The notes under the pieces were generated by a model. The model was not told the DNA's origin. It saw only the letters and a list, made by a program, of their open reading frames with translations, and did no database searches. Below are positions 29,336-38,807 of a stretch of DNA of 64,000 nt, in pieces. The translations under genes and the position numbers were made by a program. The stretch comes from Gallaecimonas sp. GXIMD4217 (GTDB taxonomy: Bacteria > Pseudomonadota > Gammaproteobacteria > Enterobacterales > Gallaecimonadaceae), in NCBI RefSeq assembly GCF_038087665.1, contig NZ_CP149925.1, forward strand, positions 372,001 through 436,000. Reading direction: 5' to 3'. Each line of letters opens with the position of its first letter. Position 1 is the first letter of the stretch.

Positions 29336-30419
29336 CCTGGCTTGGTCGCTGTCCGCCACCGAATGGCATGGCTTTGCGGGTCAGGGGCTGGTCTACACCA
29401 GTGACAACGGCTTTTTCGACCAGGACAGCGGCTGGTCTGGCGAATATACCGAGCTGGGCCTGAGCCTGGCCCAGGATCTGGGCAACCGTACCCGCCTGGC
29501 CGGCCAGGTGCTGTATCGCCAGGCCGGCGACAACTACGACCAGGGCTTCAAGCTGGACTACCTGTTTTTGGATTGGCGGCCGCAACTGGGGGAAGGCGAG
29601 CTGGCGCTGCAGCTGGGGCGGATCAAGAACCAGGCCTGGCTTTATTCCGCCTTCCAGGACACGCCCGTGGCCCGTCCCGGCATCTTCATGCCCCAGTCGG
29701 TCTATCCGGATGGGCTCAGATCCATGTCCCTTGGGCTGGACGGTATCAGCCTGGGCTATGGCGCCAACACCGAGCTGGGACGTATGGCGCTTAGCTTCGC
29801 CTATGGTAAGCCGCCGATAAGCGACAATGCCGAAAGGACCATATTCGGCGATCTCAATTCCCGGGAGCTGAAGGCCAACTCCAGCCGTTATTGGCTGTTG
29901 GATTGGCAGACACCGGGGCAGCAGTTCGAATTCAAGCTGAGCTGGCTGGCCGGTGATTTCGATCATAAAGCAAGCCCCCCCGGGCCCTTGAGCGACGGTA
30001 ACGTCAAGATGGAATTCCTGACCGGCTCCATGATCTACAGCAGGGAGCAGTGGGAGCTGACCCTGGAGCTGATGAAGCGCCATTTCAGGGCCTGGCGGGT
30101 ATTTCCGGCCGTGGTGCCCAGCGAGGTCGATGCCGAGCTGGGTTATATCCAGCTCAGGCGCATCATCTCACCGCGGTTGTCCGTCTTTGGGCGCTTCGAC
30201 TACATCAACATGGATACCTCCGTCAGTGCCGCCAACTACGACCAGACCAAGGACTACACCCTGGGCCTGAACTGGCAGTTCAACGCCAATTGGCAACTCA
30301 GGGCCGAGTACCACTGGGTGGATGGGGTGACCTGGATCCCGCCCCTGGTGCGACTGGATGCCAGGGGCCTGGAAGAGAACTGGCAGATGGGGGCGGTTCA
30401 GCTGATCTATGCCTTCTAG
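29283..30419 (+). CDS. Outer-membrane beta-barrel (porin-like) protein
   Basis: 378-aa predicted outer-membrane barrel: signal peptide MYKWKRSQARWCWCLLTSLAWSLSA, then alternating amphipathic strands rich in aromatic residues (GNRTRLAGQVLYRQ, ELALQLGRIKNQAWLYS, WELTLELMKRHFRAW, NWQLRAEYHWVDG) and a C-terminal strand ending in phenylalanine (VQLIYAF), the BAM recognition signal. Resembles porin-like proteins annotated next to GGDEF regulators; no closer family recognised. The ATG lies 53 bases inside the previous gene, in another frame, with AAAGGGG at about ten bases upstream. Its stop is followed within a few bases by the GGDEF-EAL gene. Confidence 0.72.
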   Translation: MYKWKRSQARWCWCLLTSLAWSLSATEWHGFAGQGLVYTSDNGFFDQDSGWSGEYTELGLSLAQDLGNRTRLAGQVLYRQAGDNYDQGFKLDYLFLDWRPQLGEGELALQLGRIKNQAWLYSAFQDTPVARPGIFMPQSVYPDGLRSMSLGLDGISLGYGANTELGRMALSFAYGKPPISDNAERTIFGDLNSRELKANSSRYWLLDWQTPGQQFEFKLSWLAGDFDHKASPPGPLSDGNVKMEFLTGSMIYSREQWELTLELMKRHFRAWRVFPAVVPSEVDAELGYIQLRRIISPRLSVFGRFDYINMDTSVSAANYDQTKDYTLGLNWQFNANWQLRAEYHWVDGVTWIPPLVRLDARGLEENWQMGAVQLIYAF

Positions 30420-30420
30420 C

Positions 30421-32844
30421 ATGAAGAAACCCCGCACCCTTTTTCTCAGCCTCAGGGCCAAGCTGTTCGTGCTGCTGGCCCTGTTCCTGCTGGTGATGCT
30501 GCTGGGCCAGAACTGGCTCAGCCAGGAGCACAGCGACAGGATCATGAGCCAGTACCAGTCCCATATCATGGGGACAGTGGAACGGGTCTACAGCCAATCC
30601 CTGGATGGCAGGGTGACGGTGGCGGCGGAACAGGTGGAAGCTCTGAACCTGTTGCTCAGGGGCGACGATCTCGATGCCCTGGCCAATCAGCTCGAACAGA
30701 GTTGGCAGAGCCTGCGCCTGACCTGGAGTTGGCTGGGGGTAAGGCTGCAGGATGCCCGGGGGCGGCTGCTGTTCGAAGCCGGCCAACTGGATAAGCTGGA
30801 GCTCGGCTTTCCCCCTGAGCCCAGGGCGTCGCTGCAATGCCGACAGCTGTGCATGCTGACGGTGGCGGTTCCGGTGCTGAGCCGCTCGGGCCAGCCCGGC
30901 ACCCTGACCATCACCGAATCCCTGGCGCCGCTGCTCAGCGATCTCCACCAGACCCTGCCGGTGGATCTGCTGCTGCTGGCCCCCAACCACTCCCGGGCCA
31001 GCCTCAACAGCCTGCGCCACCCCCAGCTCTGGAACCTGTCGTTCCGCTCGGGCACGCCCAACCCCCAGGTGATGCGCTTGATGATGGCCCTGTCCAGGGA
31101 CTGGCTTCCCCAGCAGCTGCTCGAAGGCAGGCTTTATGGCTTCGAGGGACGGCAATGGCTGGTGTGGTGGCATCCCCTGCCCAGCCTGGAGCAGGGAGGT
31201 CTGCTGATCGCCATGGACGTCAACCAGCAGATCGCCGCGTCCAGGGCCTACAAGGCCAAGCTCACCTGGCTGGGCCTGGCCCTGGGGATCTTTTCCTGTT
31301 CATGGTTGCTGTGGCTGGCCTGGCGCATGGCGGCCCGCCTCAGCCAGCAGGCCAAGGTGTTGCCTTCCCTGGCCCATCACCCAGAGGCGCTGGCGGGCCA
31401 GCAGCGGCAGCCTCAATTGCTCTGTGACGAGCTGGATCTGCTGGAAGAGGCGGAGTTCGAGCTGGCCAGGCGGCTGGTGGAGCTGGACCGGCAGGTGCAG
31501 CAGCGTACCAGCGAGCTTGAGCACCACATCAAGTTCGATCCCCTGACCGGCCTGGCCAGTCGCAGCCTGATCGACTCCGAGCTTTACCGCCGGCTGGAAC
31601 ACCTGCCGGCAGAAGAAAAGCTGGCACTGGTGTTTATGGACATCAATGACTTCAAGCAGGTCAATGACTCCCTTGGCCATGAGCAGGGAGACAGGCTGCT
31701 GCAGATCCTGGCCCAGCGACTCTCCCATGTCGGTCAGCAGGAAGAACTGATCGGCCGGTTCGCCGGCGACGATTTCGTGGTACTGAAGCAATGCCGGGAG
31801 AGCAGCGAGCTCGATGAACTCAGCCGCCGGCTCAGGGAGATCGTCAAGGAGCCGGTACAACTGGGGGAACGCCTGTACGGCATCAACGTGACCCTGGGCA
31901 TCGCCGTGGCGGAGGGGCCGGAGATGTCGCCCGGGGAGCTGCTCAAGCGGGCCGACATGGCCCTGCATCACGCCAAGGCCAGCAAGGCCAGCATCAGCTA
32001 CTTCAACCGGGACATGGAAGAGCGGCTCAACGCCCGTATCAGCCTGGATCACGATCTGGACGCGGCCTTCAGCGAACAGCAGTTCATGCTCTACCTGCAA
32101 CCCCAGTACCAGCTGAGCAATGGTGAGCTGCATGGCTTCGAGGCCTTGATCCGCTGGCGCCACCCCAAACAGGGCATAGTGTCGCCGGGCAACTTCATTC
32201 CGGCCCTGGAGCAGTCCGAGCGGATAGTGGAGCTGGGCTTCTGGACCATAGAAGAAGCCCTGTCCATGCTGGCCAGGCTGGAGGCCGGGGGCCTGCACGG
32301 CTGCCATATGGCCGTAAACCTGTCGCCACGGCAGTTCCTGGACGCCAGCCTGCCGGCCTTCATCGACACGGCGTTACGCCGCCACGGCCTGCTGCCAGGG
32401 CAACTGGAGCTGGAGGTGACGGAGACCAGCTTCATCGGCCGGTTCGGGCCGGCCATAGATGCCCTCAATGCCATCAAGGCCACAGGGGTCAGGGTGGCCA
32501 TAGATGATTTCGGTACCGGCTATTCCTCCCTGAGCTACCTGCGCCAGCTGCCCTTCGATGTGGTCAAGATCGATCGTTCCTTCGTCGCTACCCTGGGCCA
32601 GGACGACACGAGCAGCAAGATAGTCACCAGCCTTATCGAGCTGCTTCATAACCTGGGCGCCACCGTCGTCGCCGAAGGGGTGGAAACCCAGGCCCAGCTG
32701 CGGCTGCTCAAGGCGTTTGACTGTGATCTGGCCCAGGGTTACCTGCTGGGCAAGCCCATGGACGAAACCAGCCTGATCCGGCTGCTGAGCGGCAACATCT
32801 CCAGCCTGCCCATTCTCGCCGGCAAGGTCGGCAACCAGGCCTAG
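30421..32844 (+). CDS. Membrane GGDEF-EAL cyclic-di-GMP enzyme
   Basis: 807-aa inner-membrane protein. TM1 about 10-30, periplasmic sensor region about 31-278 with no recognised domain, TM2 about 280-303, a linker helix, GGDEF domain from about 371 and EAL domain from about 545. The GGDEF signature is AGDDF (about 448-452) and the RxxD inhibitory site is absent, so cyclase activity is uncertain; the DINDFKQVNDSLGH block is intact. The EAL domain keeps EALIRW (about 574), NLSPRQF, EVTET, DDFGTGYSS, KIDRSF and EGVET, so phosphodiesterase activity is likely. An alternative ATG at 30409 adds four residues. Third gene of the binding protein/barrel/c-di-GMP unit; stop overlaps nagA stop by four bases. 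Confidence 0.9.
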   Translation: MKKPRTLFLSLRAKLFVLLALFLLVMLLGQNWLSQEHSDRIMSQYQSHIMGTVERVYSQSLDGRVTVAAEQVEALNLLLRGDDLDALANQLEQSWQSLRLTWSWLGVRLQDARGRLLFEAGQLDKLELGFPPEPRASLQCRQLCMLTVAVPVLSRSGQPGTLTITESLAPLLSDLHQTLPVDLLLLAPNHSRASLNSLRHPQLWNLSFRSGTPNPQVMRLMMALSRDWLPQQLLEGRLYGFEGRQWLVWWHPLPSLEQGGLLIAMDVNQQIAASRAYKAKLTWLGLALGIFSCSWLLWLAWRMAARLSQQAKVLPSLAHHPEALAGQQRQPQLLCDELDLLEEAEFELARRLVELDRQVQQRTSELEHHIKFDPLTGLASRSLIDSELYRRLEHLPAEEKLALVFMDINDFKQVNDSLGHEQGDRLLQILAQRLSHVGQQEELIGRFAGDDFVVLKQCRESSELDELSRRLREIVKEPVQLGERLYGINVTLGIAVAEGPEMSPGELLKRADMALHHAKASKASISYFNRDMEERLNARISLDHDLDAAFSEQQFMLYLQPQYQLSNGELHGFEALIRWRHPKQGIVSPGNFIPALEQSERIVELGFWTIEEALSMLARLEAGGLHGCHMAVNLSPRQFLDASLPAFIDTALRRHGLLPGQLELEVTETSFIGRFGPAIDALNAIKATGVRVAIDDFGTGYSSLSYLRQLPFDVVKIDRSFVATLGQDDTSSKIVTSLIELLHNLGATVVAEGVETQAQLRLLKAFDCDLAQGYLLGKPMDETSLIRLLSGNISSLPILAGKVGNQA

Positions 32845-33965
32845 GGTGTCCGGCCGCAAAGCCAGGTGCCTTTGACCCGGCCCTGCCGATCCAGCAGCAC
32901 CAGATCGGCGTCCATGCCGGCCCTGAGCATGCCCTTGCGGCCCTCCAGGCCCAGAAAACGTGCCGGCCAGCGGGACGCCATGCGCAGCGCGCCTTCCTCG
33001 CCGACCCCCAGCCAGGTACGGGCATTGGCCACCGCCTGGGCCATGTTCAGGGCCGAGCCGGCCAGGCGGCCTTCCTGGTTGCTGAGCCTGTCGCCGTCCA
33101 GGTGCAGAACTTCATCGAAATAGGGGAATTCCCTGGCCTTGCTGCCGACGGCCTGCATGGCGTCGGTGACCAGCAACAGCCGCTGCTCGCCAAGGGCCTT
33201 GAGGGCGACCCTGGCGGCGGCGGGGTGGACATGGTGGCCATCCAGGATCAGGCCGCAGGCGGCCCCGTCGTGGGCCAGGGCGGCGCCGACCATGCCGGGC
33301 TCCCGGGAGCCAAAGGGCGACATGGCGTTGAACAAATGGGTAAAGCCGGTTGCGCCTGCCTCCAGGGCGGCATTGGCCTGTTCGAAGCTGCAGTCGGAGT
33401 GGCCCAGGCAGACGATGGCGCCGGCCGCCACCAGTGCGGCTATCTGCTGCGGCGGCACCTGCTCCGGGGCCAGGGTCACCAGGCGGATGCCCAGATCCTG
33501 GCGGCAATAAAGGGCCATTTCCCTGTCGCTCAGGGGGCGGATATGCCTGGCCTGGTGGATGCCGCGCTTGGGCTGGCTGAGGTGGGGACCTTCGAAATGA
33601 ATGCCCAGGATCCCCGGCATGCCATCTTCCAGGGCCAGGGCGACCGTATCGGCGGCCCTGGTCATCTTGTCCAGGTCATCGGTGATCAGGGTCGGCAGCA
33701 TGGCGGTGGTGCCGAAGCGGCCATGGGCCTGGACCATGGCCCCCAGGGTGGCCAGGCTGGGTTCGTTGTTGAAGAGCCGATCGCCGCCGCCGTTGACCTG
33801 GATGTCGATAAAGCCCGGCGCCAGGGTGCCGTCAAGATGCAGGATCTCGTCGCCGTCCTCCGTGCCAAGGGAGAGGATCCGGCCGTCGACCAGGGTCAGG
33901 CAGGGGCTGTCGAGAAAGGTATCGCCGTCAAAGAGGCGGTCGGCCTTGAGGGTCAGTGTCTTCAT
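32841..33965 (-). CDS. nagA: N-acetylglucosamine-6-phosphate deacetylase
   Basis: 374-aa amidohydrolase converting GlcNAc-6-P to GlcN-6-P, cytoplasmic. Metal and active-site marks in order: PGFIDIQVNGGGD, GIHFEGPHL (Glu ligand), CLGHSDCSFEQA (His), THLFNAMSP (His), and LVTDAMQAVG (catalytic Asp). E. coli NagA is 382 aa. No nagB, nagE, nagK or NagC-like regulator flanks it; standing alone it may serve chitin/GlcNAc use or sugars from peptidoglycan recycling. Convergent with, and overlapping by four bases, the GGDEF-EAL gene. A six-base gap separates it from the upstream PH-domain gene, so it may be co-transcribed. Confidence 0.92.
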   Translation of the reverse strand: MKTLTLKADRLFDGDTFLDSPCLTLVDGRILSLGTEDGDEILHLDGTLAPGFIDIQVNGGGDRLFNNEPSLATLGAMVQAHGRFGTTAMLPTLITDDLDKMTRAADTVALALEDGMPGILGIHFEGPHLSQPKRGIHQARHIRPLSDREMALYCRQDLGIRLVTLAPEQVPPQQIAALVAAGAIVCLGHSDCSFEQANAALEAGATGFTHLFNAMSPFGSREPGMVGAALAHDGAACGLILDGHHVHPAAARVALKALGEQRLLLVTDAMQAVGSKAREFPYFDEVLHLDGDRLSNQEGRLAGSALNMAQAVANARTWLGVGEEGALRMASRWPARFLGLEGRKGMLRAGMDADLVLLDRQGRVKGTWLCGRTP

Positions 33966-33971
33966 CTGTGA

Positions 33972-35387
33972 TCACAACCAGTCGTGGGGGTGGCGCTCGG
34001 CCTCATAGATCAGCCTGTCCCTGATCTGCTGGGCCACCCTCAGTGGTATATAGGGCAGCGTCAAGGTACCGCTGGCCAGGCTTAGCTGCAAACTGGCCAG
34101 ATCATGTTTCATCTGCCCCGGGGACTGGCTGAGGCGTACGGCCTGGACCTTGGGGCCGGGGATAAGGGTCCAGGTGGTACCGAACAGGCCGCTGCGGATC
34201 CACAGATCCCGTCCCTCCTGGTGGTAACCCCAATGACGCCAGCGCAGCCACACCAGTAGCCAAAGCAGGGGCAACAGCAGCAGGGGCTGGCTGCCGCCGG
34301 TGATCTGCATCAGGGTGGCCAGGGTCGGCAGGGCGGGCAGCAGCCACAGCAGGGCGGTCCGGGAAAGGTAGCGGCTGTCGATGGCACGTGCCTCCTCCGG
34401 CACCTGGTGGCGATGGCCAAGCAACGACATGTAATGGGGCAGCTGCTGGTATTCGAGGGCCGGCAGCACCATGGAGGCCCTGGCGTCCTGCTCCTGCTGG
34501 TGATCGTCCTTGACCTGGACCAGCTCCAGGGTCCAGCGCCCAAACAGCCGGCACAGCAGGTTGTACCTGAGGCGGATGATCTGTAGTCGCCTGAGCTTGA
34601 GGCTGGCCTGGTGCCGGGTCAGCAGGCCGCCGCTGAGCCTGAGCATGCCGTCATGCCGATGCAGGGCATAGGGGTGGTAGCGAACCACGGCGCCCAGCAC
34701 CGACAGCAGGGTGAAGACGAGGAACAACGCCAGCAGGAAGCCGGCCACCGCCAGTGCCGTCATGGCCGGGGAGAAGCGGCTATCATCCAGGCGGAAAATG
34801 GTCATCCCGCTCCAGTCGATGTAGTCCCAGAAGGGTGCCAATACCACCAGCAGCCAGGCCAGGTGGTTATGGCAGATGCCGTGAATGACCAGATCCCCAA
34901 GACTACGGCTGAGCATGGGAGCGGAAGCCTCCTGCTGAACGGGCGCCGTTGCCCCTTCCAGCAGCTGCCGTTTCAGGCGGTTGGCCTGGTCCAGGGGCAG
35001 GGCCACCAGCGTGGCTTCCTTGCCCTTGGCGCCGGCGGTCTCGACTTCCAGGTTATAGAGGGACAGGGGACGCAGGTAGAGCGGCTGGCTGATCTGGATG
35101 TTCTGGATGCGGCTGGCGGGAATGTCCAGGTGGGCGCGGAACAGCAGCCCCTTGCGGATCAGCAGCCTGTTGCCGTCCAGCCGGAACCGGAACAGCCACC
35201 AGCCAAGGATGCTGCTGGCCAGCATCAGCGGCAGGCCAGCCGACAATCCCCACAGGCCCAGGGTGCCGAGATCCCATGGCCCGTAGAGGCCGGCGGCGAT
35301 GAACCCCGGCAGGGCCTGGACCATCAGCCGCAACTGCCCCAGGAATACCACGCCCAGGCCCCAGGGGGATAGCCGCTGCCAGGCCAT
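33972..35387 (-). CDS. Bacterial PH-domain membrane protein (YdbT-like)
   Basis: 471-aa integral membrane protein with at least six hydrophobic segments and repeated bPH2 (DUF304) domains: FRLDGNRLLIRKGLLFRAHLDIPASRIQNIQISQPLYLRPLSLYNLEVETAG is a typical first copy; a second begins RHDGMLRLSGGLLTRHQASLKLRRLQIIRLRYNLL; a third, weaker copy is near the C-terminus (GRDLWIRSGLFGTTWTLIPGPKVQAVRLSQSP). Same design as E. coli YdbT. It follows the YdbS-like gene by one base, the standard pair. Function unproven; PH-like domains suggest membrane-associated protein interactions. Confidence 0.85.
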   Translation of the reverse strand: MAWQRLSPWGLGVVFLGQLRLMVQALPGFIAAGLYGPWDLGTLGLWGLSAGLPLMLASSILGWWLFRFRLDGNRLLIRKGLLFRAHLDIPASRIQNIQISQPLYLRPLSLYNLEVETAGAKGKEATLVALPLDQANRLKRQLLEGATAPVQQEASAPMLSRSLGDLVIHGICHNHLAWLLVVLAPFWDYIDWSGMTIFRLDDSRFSPAMTALAVAGFLLALFLVFTLLSVLGAVVRYHPYALHRHDGMLRLSGGLLTRHQASLKLRRLQIIRLRYNLLCRLFGRWTLELVQVKDDHQQEQDARASMVLPALEYQQLPHYMSLLGHRHQVPEEARAIDSRYLSRTALLWLLPALPTLATLMQITGGSQPLLLLPLLWLLVWLRWRHWGYHQEGRDLWIRSGLFGTTWTLIPGPKVQAVRLSQSPGQMKHDLASLQLSLASGTLTLPYIPLRVAQQIRDRLIYEAERHPHDWL

Positions 35388-35388
35388 G

Positions 35389-35901
35389 TCAGCTCTCCAC
35401 CTTCAGCAGCAGCTGCTGCCTGAGGGCCTGGGCCTGTTGCGGGGTCAGGCCGGGGATGCGCAGTTCGGCGCTGGCACTGCCGGCGCTGTAGCCCTTGAGG
35501 GTGCTGAGGCCAAAATACCTTTCCAGGGGGCCCTGCTCGATGGCCAGGTGCTGGAGGCGGCAGTTGGGCACCACCTTGTGGTGGCGCCACCAGAGCCCGA
35601 ACCAGATCATGGTGTCGTGCTCCCGCAGCGCATAGCGGAACCGCCTGGCCCAGAGCCAGCGGTAGCGGCCCATGGCTAGGACCAGCACCAGGGCCAGCAA
35701 CGACCAGGGCAAGGCCTGCAGCCAGGACAGTGCCAGGGCGTTGCGGGTAAACAGCAGCACCGCCACGGGGACGGCAACCATCAAGGGCAGCAGCGGGGCC
35801 TGCATCAGCTTCGCCAGCCTGGGATCGACGGCATTACCCTCGACCAGGGCGGCCTGGGGCAGGTTGTCCGGATGGATACTGTGGTTGCTGAAGGTGTCCA
35901 T
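35389..35901 (-). CDS. Bacterial PH-domain protein (YdbS-like)
   Basis: 170-aa protein with two adjacent N-terminal membrane segments (about 33-75) and one C-terminal bPH2 domain, RFRYALREHDTMIWFGLWWRHHKVVPNCRLQHLAIEQGPLERYFGLSTLKGYSAG. The motif 'P..R.QH....GPLER.FGL..L....AG' is diagnostic of the YdbS family. First gene of the ydbST-like pair that continues to nagA. The 225 bases upstream toward the nfeD gene show no clear promoter or RNA element. Confidence 0.85.
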   Translation of the reverse strand: MDTFSNHSIHPDNLPQAALVEGNAVDPRLAKLMQAPLLPLMVAVPVAVLLFTRNALALSWLQALPWSLLALVLVLAMGRYRWLWARRFRYALREHDTMIWFGLWWRHHKVVPNCRLQHLAIEQGPLERYFGLSTLKGYSAGSASAELRIPGLTPQQAQALRQQLLLKVES

Positions 35902-36126
35902 GCTGTGCTCTTTACTGCAGCTCCTTTACTTGCAGGATGGCAAAGGGGGCTCGGGAAGCAAAGCAAAAAAGCCGCGCCAGGGGCTCGAACTGGCTATGGC
36001 GCGCCTGGCCAGGACGCCAAAGACGGCCGGATAAAGGGGCAGCCCCGCTGCCTGACAAGTTGCTAATGCCATGGCCTTTTCCGGGATCAACTAAGCTATT
36101 AGGACCAACTCCCGTGGACAGTTGCC

Positions 36127-37452
36127 GTGCTGAAAAGCCTCCGCCTCCTCCTGCTGCTGTTACTGGCCGGCCAATGCTGGGCCCAGGGCAGCTATTGGCG
36201 GCTGGAGATCAAGGGGGCCATAGGTCCCGGCACGGCCAACTACCTGATCAACCAGATCGATGAAGCGGCCGCCCAGGCCGAGCCGCCCGAGTTCCTGCTG
36301 GTTGCCCTGGACACCCCGGGCGGCCTCTACTCGGCGACCCACGACATCAACCAGGCCATCCTCGCCTCAAGGGTACCCATCGTCATCTATGTGTCGCCCC
36401 AGGGAGCCAGGGCCGCCTCTGCCGGCACCTTCATGATCTACGCCAGCCATGTGGCGGCCATGGCCCCGGCCACCCATCTGGGAGCGGCCAGTCCGGTGCA
36501 GATCGGCAGCCCGGGCCAGGGCGGGGAGGAGCAGAAGGAAAGCGAGAACCAGAAGACCCTGGCCCGCAAGCAGCTCAACGACGCCATCTCCTATATACGC
36601 TCGCTGGCCGAGCTGCGTGGCCGCAACGTGGAATGGGCGGAGGAGGCGGTGCGCAATGCCGCCACCCTGACCGCCGCCGAGGCCTTGGAGCAAAAGGTCA
36701 TCGAGATCCTGGCCAGGGATGAAGGCGACCTGCTGGCCCAGCTCGATGGCCTGGAAGTGGAACTGCCGGACGGCAGCAGGCAGCTGCAGAGCCAGGGGCT
36801 GGTGGCGTCCGACAGGGAGCCGGACTGGCGGGAGCGTTTCATCATTGCCATCACGGATCCCAACATTGCCTACATACTGATGCTGATCGGCATCTATGGG
36901 CTGATCCTGGAGTTCTATAGCCCGGGGTTCGGGGTGTCCGGCACCATAGGCACCATCTGCCTGCTGCTGGCGCTGCTGGCCTTCCAGATGCTGCCCATCA
37001 GCTATGCGGGCCTGGCCCTGATCCTGGTCGGGTTGGCGCTGCTGCTGGCCGAAGCCATGGTGCCCAGTTTCGGGATACTGGGGGCCGGGGGGCTGATCGC
37101 CTTCCTGCTGGGTTCGATACTGCTGTTCGACAGCCCGGACCAGGCTTATCGCGTGGCCTGGCCCTTGATTGCCGCCTTTGCGGTCACCTCCCTGCTGTTC
37201 CTGCTTATCGTGGTGCGCATGCTGCTCAGGCAGCGGCGCAGGGCGGCCGTGTCCGGCCTGGAATCCTTGGTCGGGGGCGAGGCCGTGGTGCTGGAAAGCC
37301 AGGACGGCCAGGTGACCGTATTCATGAACGGGGAGCGCTGGCTGGCCAGCTCTCCGGTCCCGCTGCAGGCGGGGCAGAAGGTCAGGATAGAGGGTGTTCA
37401 GGGGCTGACCCTGAACGTGAGCGCCAAGAATAATGAGGAGGGTTTGTCATGA
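36127..37452 (+). CDS. NfeD-family membrane serine protease (stomatin partner)
   Basis: 441-aa ClpP-fold membrane protease of the long NfeD type, with signal peptide ([15 protein letters not shown]). The protease domain (about 20-220) contains [19 protein letters not shown] and [37 protein letters not shown]; the serine of ASAGT is the predicted nucleophile. The lysine general base is probably one of TLARKQLND. Four to five TM helices (about 245-370) and a C-terminal OB-fold NfeD domain (GGEAVVLES to [11 protein letters not shown]) follow. Initiates at GTG. Overlaps the slipin start by four bases; such pairs act together, with the protease cutting stomatin C-termini in archaeal homologues. 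Confidence 0.9.
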   Translation: MLKSLRLLLLLLLAGQCWAQGSYWRLEIKGAIGPGTANYLINQIDEAAAQAEPPEFLLVALDTPGGLYSATHDINQAILASRVPIVIYVSPQGARAASAGTFMIYASHVAAMAPATHLGAASPVQIGSPGQGGEEQKESENQKTLARKQLNDAISYIRSLAELRGRNVEWAEEAVRNAATLTAAEALEQKVIEILARDEGDLLAQLDGLEVELPDGSRQLQSQGLVASDREPDWRERFIIAITDPNIAYILMLIGIYGLILEFYSPGFGVSGTIGTICLLLALLAFQMLPISYAGLALILVGLALLLAEAMVPSFGILGAGGLIAFLLGSILLFDSPDQAYRVAWPLIAAFAVTSLLFLLIVVRMLLRQRRRAAVSGLESLVGGEAVVLESQDGQVTVFMNGERWLASSPVPLQAGQKVRIEGVQGLTLNVSAKNNEEGLS

Positions 37453-38204
37453 TCCCCGTTGGTTATTTTCCCCTATTGCTGATCATCTTCGTGGTCAGCC
37501 TGATCATGAGCATGTTCCGCATTCTGCGGGAATACGAGCGGGGCGTGATCTTCCTGCTGGGACGCTTCTACAAGGTCAAGGGGCCCGGCCTCATCATAGT
37601 GGTGCCCTTCGTGCAGCAGATCGTGCGGGTTGATCTGCGCACCGTCACCATGGACGTGCCCACCCAGGACGTGATCTCCAGGGACAACGTCACCATCAAG
37701 GTCAATGCGGTGCTCTACTTCCGGGTCATCGACCCCCAGAAGGCCATCATCAACGTGGAAAACTACCTGGAGGCCACCAGCCAGCTGGCCCAGACCACGC
37801 TGCGCTCGGTGCTGGGTCAGCACGAGCTGGACGAGCTGCTGGCGGAGCGTGAGACCCTGAATGCCGACCTGCAGCGGATCCTCGACAACAGCACCGATGT
37901 CTGGGGCATCAAGGTCAGCACTGTGGAGATCAAGCACGTGGACCTGGATGATTCCATGATCCGCGCCATCGCCCGCCAGGCCGAGGCGGAGCGGGTCAGG
38001 CGGGCTAAGGTGATCCATGCCAATGGCGAACTGGAGGCCTCCCGCAAGCTGCTTGAGGCCGCCGAAACCCTGGCCAAACAGCCCCAGGCCATCCAGCTCC
38101 GCTACCTGCAGACCCTCACCGAGATCTCCGGTGAGAACAACTCCACCATCATCTTCCCGCTGCCCATGGAGTTGATGCAGGCCTTCAGCAAAAAGAAGGA
38201 ATAG
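37449..38204 (+). CDS. Slipin (stomatin/prohibitin-family protein)
   Basis: 251-aa SPFH-domain membrane protein. A short N-terminal hydrophobic anchor ([18 protein letters not shown]) precedes the SPFH/Band 7 domain: [78 protein letters not shown], and [20 protein letters not shown]. The C-terminus contains a coiled-coil then a hydrophobic [12 protein letters not shown], the site cleaved by NfeD in Pyrococcus homologues. Coupled to nfeD (ATGA). Confidence 0.93.
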   Translation: MIPVGYFPLLLIIFVVSLIMSMFRILREYERGVIFLLGRFYKVKGPGLIIVVPFVQQIVRVDLRTVTMDVPTQDVISRDNVTIKVNAVLYFRVIDPQKAIINVENYLEATSQLAQTTLRSVLGQHELDELLAERETLNADLQRILDNSTDVWGIKVSTVEIKHVDLDDSMIRAIARQAEAERVRRAKVIHANGELEASRKLLEAAETLAKQPQAIQLRYLQTLTEISGENNSTIIFPLPMELMQAFSKKKE

Positions 38205-38265
38205 GCCTTCAGTGCCTAGCTGCCCTGGGGTAGGGTAGGGGCAAACCGCCGTTCGAAACGTTGAA

Positions 38266-38766
38266 GTGATTGAATCCCTCCTAGAGCGCCTGGGGATCCC
38301 CTACAAGCGCTACGAGCACCAGCCTCTGCATGACTGCCTTGAGGCCGACCGCCTGGGCCTGCAAAGGTCCGGCACCAGGCTCAAGAACCTGTTTCTGCGT
38401 GACAACTACGGCCGTCGCCACTTCCTGCTGCTGACCCGCCATGACAAGGCGGTGGATCTCAAGGCGCTGTCCAGGCAGCTGGGCATTTCGCGGCTGGGCT
38501 TCGCTTCCAACGAGCGGCTGGAGAAGTACCTGGGGGTCAAGCCCGGCTCTGTATCGCTGCTGGCCCTGGTCAACGACAGCGCCCGGCAGGTTGAGCTGTG
38601 GCTGGATGAGGAGATTTGGCAGGCCGAGGAGTTCCAGTGCCACCCCCTGGTCAACACGGTGACCCTGGTGTTGCCCAAATCGGGTCTGCTGAGGTTCTGC
38701 GAGCATCTGGGCCATAAGCCCCTGGTGCTGGAGGTGCCCGGTGCAAAACAGGGCAAGGGCCGGTAA
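38266..38766 (+). CDS. Prolyl-tRNA deacylase-like protein (YbaK/ProX domain)
   Basis: 166-aa trans-editing domain of the YbaK/PrdX superfamily, which hydrolyses misacylated Ala-tRNA(Pro) or related species. The family segments are YKRYEHQPLHDCLEADRLGL, GTRLKNLFLRDNYGRRHFLLLTRHDKAVDLKALSRQL (with the catalytic-type Lys in KNLFL), SRLGFASNERLEKYLGVKPGSVSLLALVND, and WQAEEFQCHPLVNTVTLVL. The 'GSVSpfgl-NDs' motif is GSVSLLALVNDS. Starts at GTG 38266 without a strong ribosome site; identity of the tRNA substrate is inferred from the family. Confidence 0.85.
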   Translation: MIESLLERLGIPYKRYEHQPLHDCLEADRLGLQRSGTRLKNLFLRDNYGRRHFLLLTRHDKAVDLKALSRQLGISRLGFASNERLEKYLGVKPGSVSLLALVNDSARQVELWLDEEIWQAEEFQCHPLVNTVTLVLPKSGLLRFCEHLGHKPLVLEVPGAKQGKGR

Positions 38767-38807
38767 GTCCATCTAATCTCACTTGAAGGCAAGTGCAGAG
38801 ATGAACC

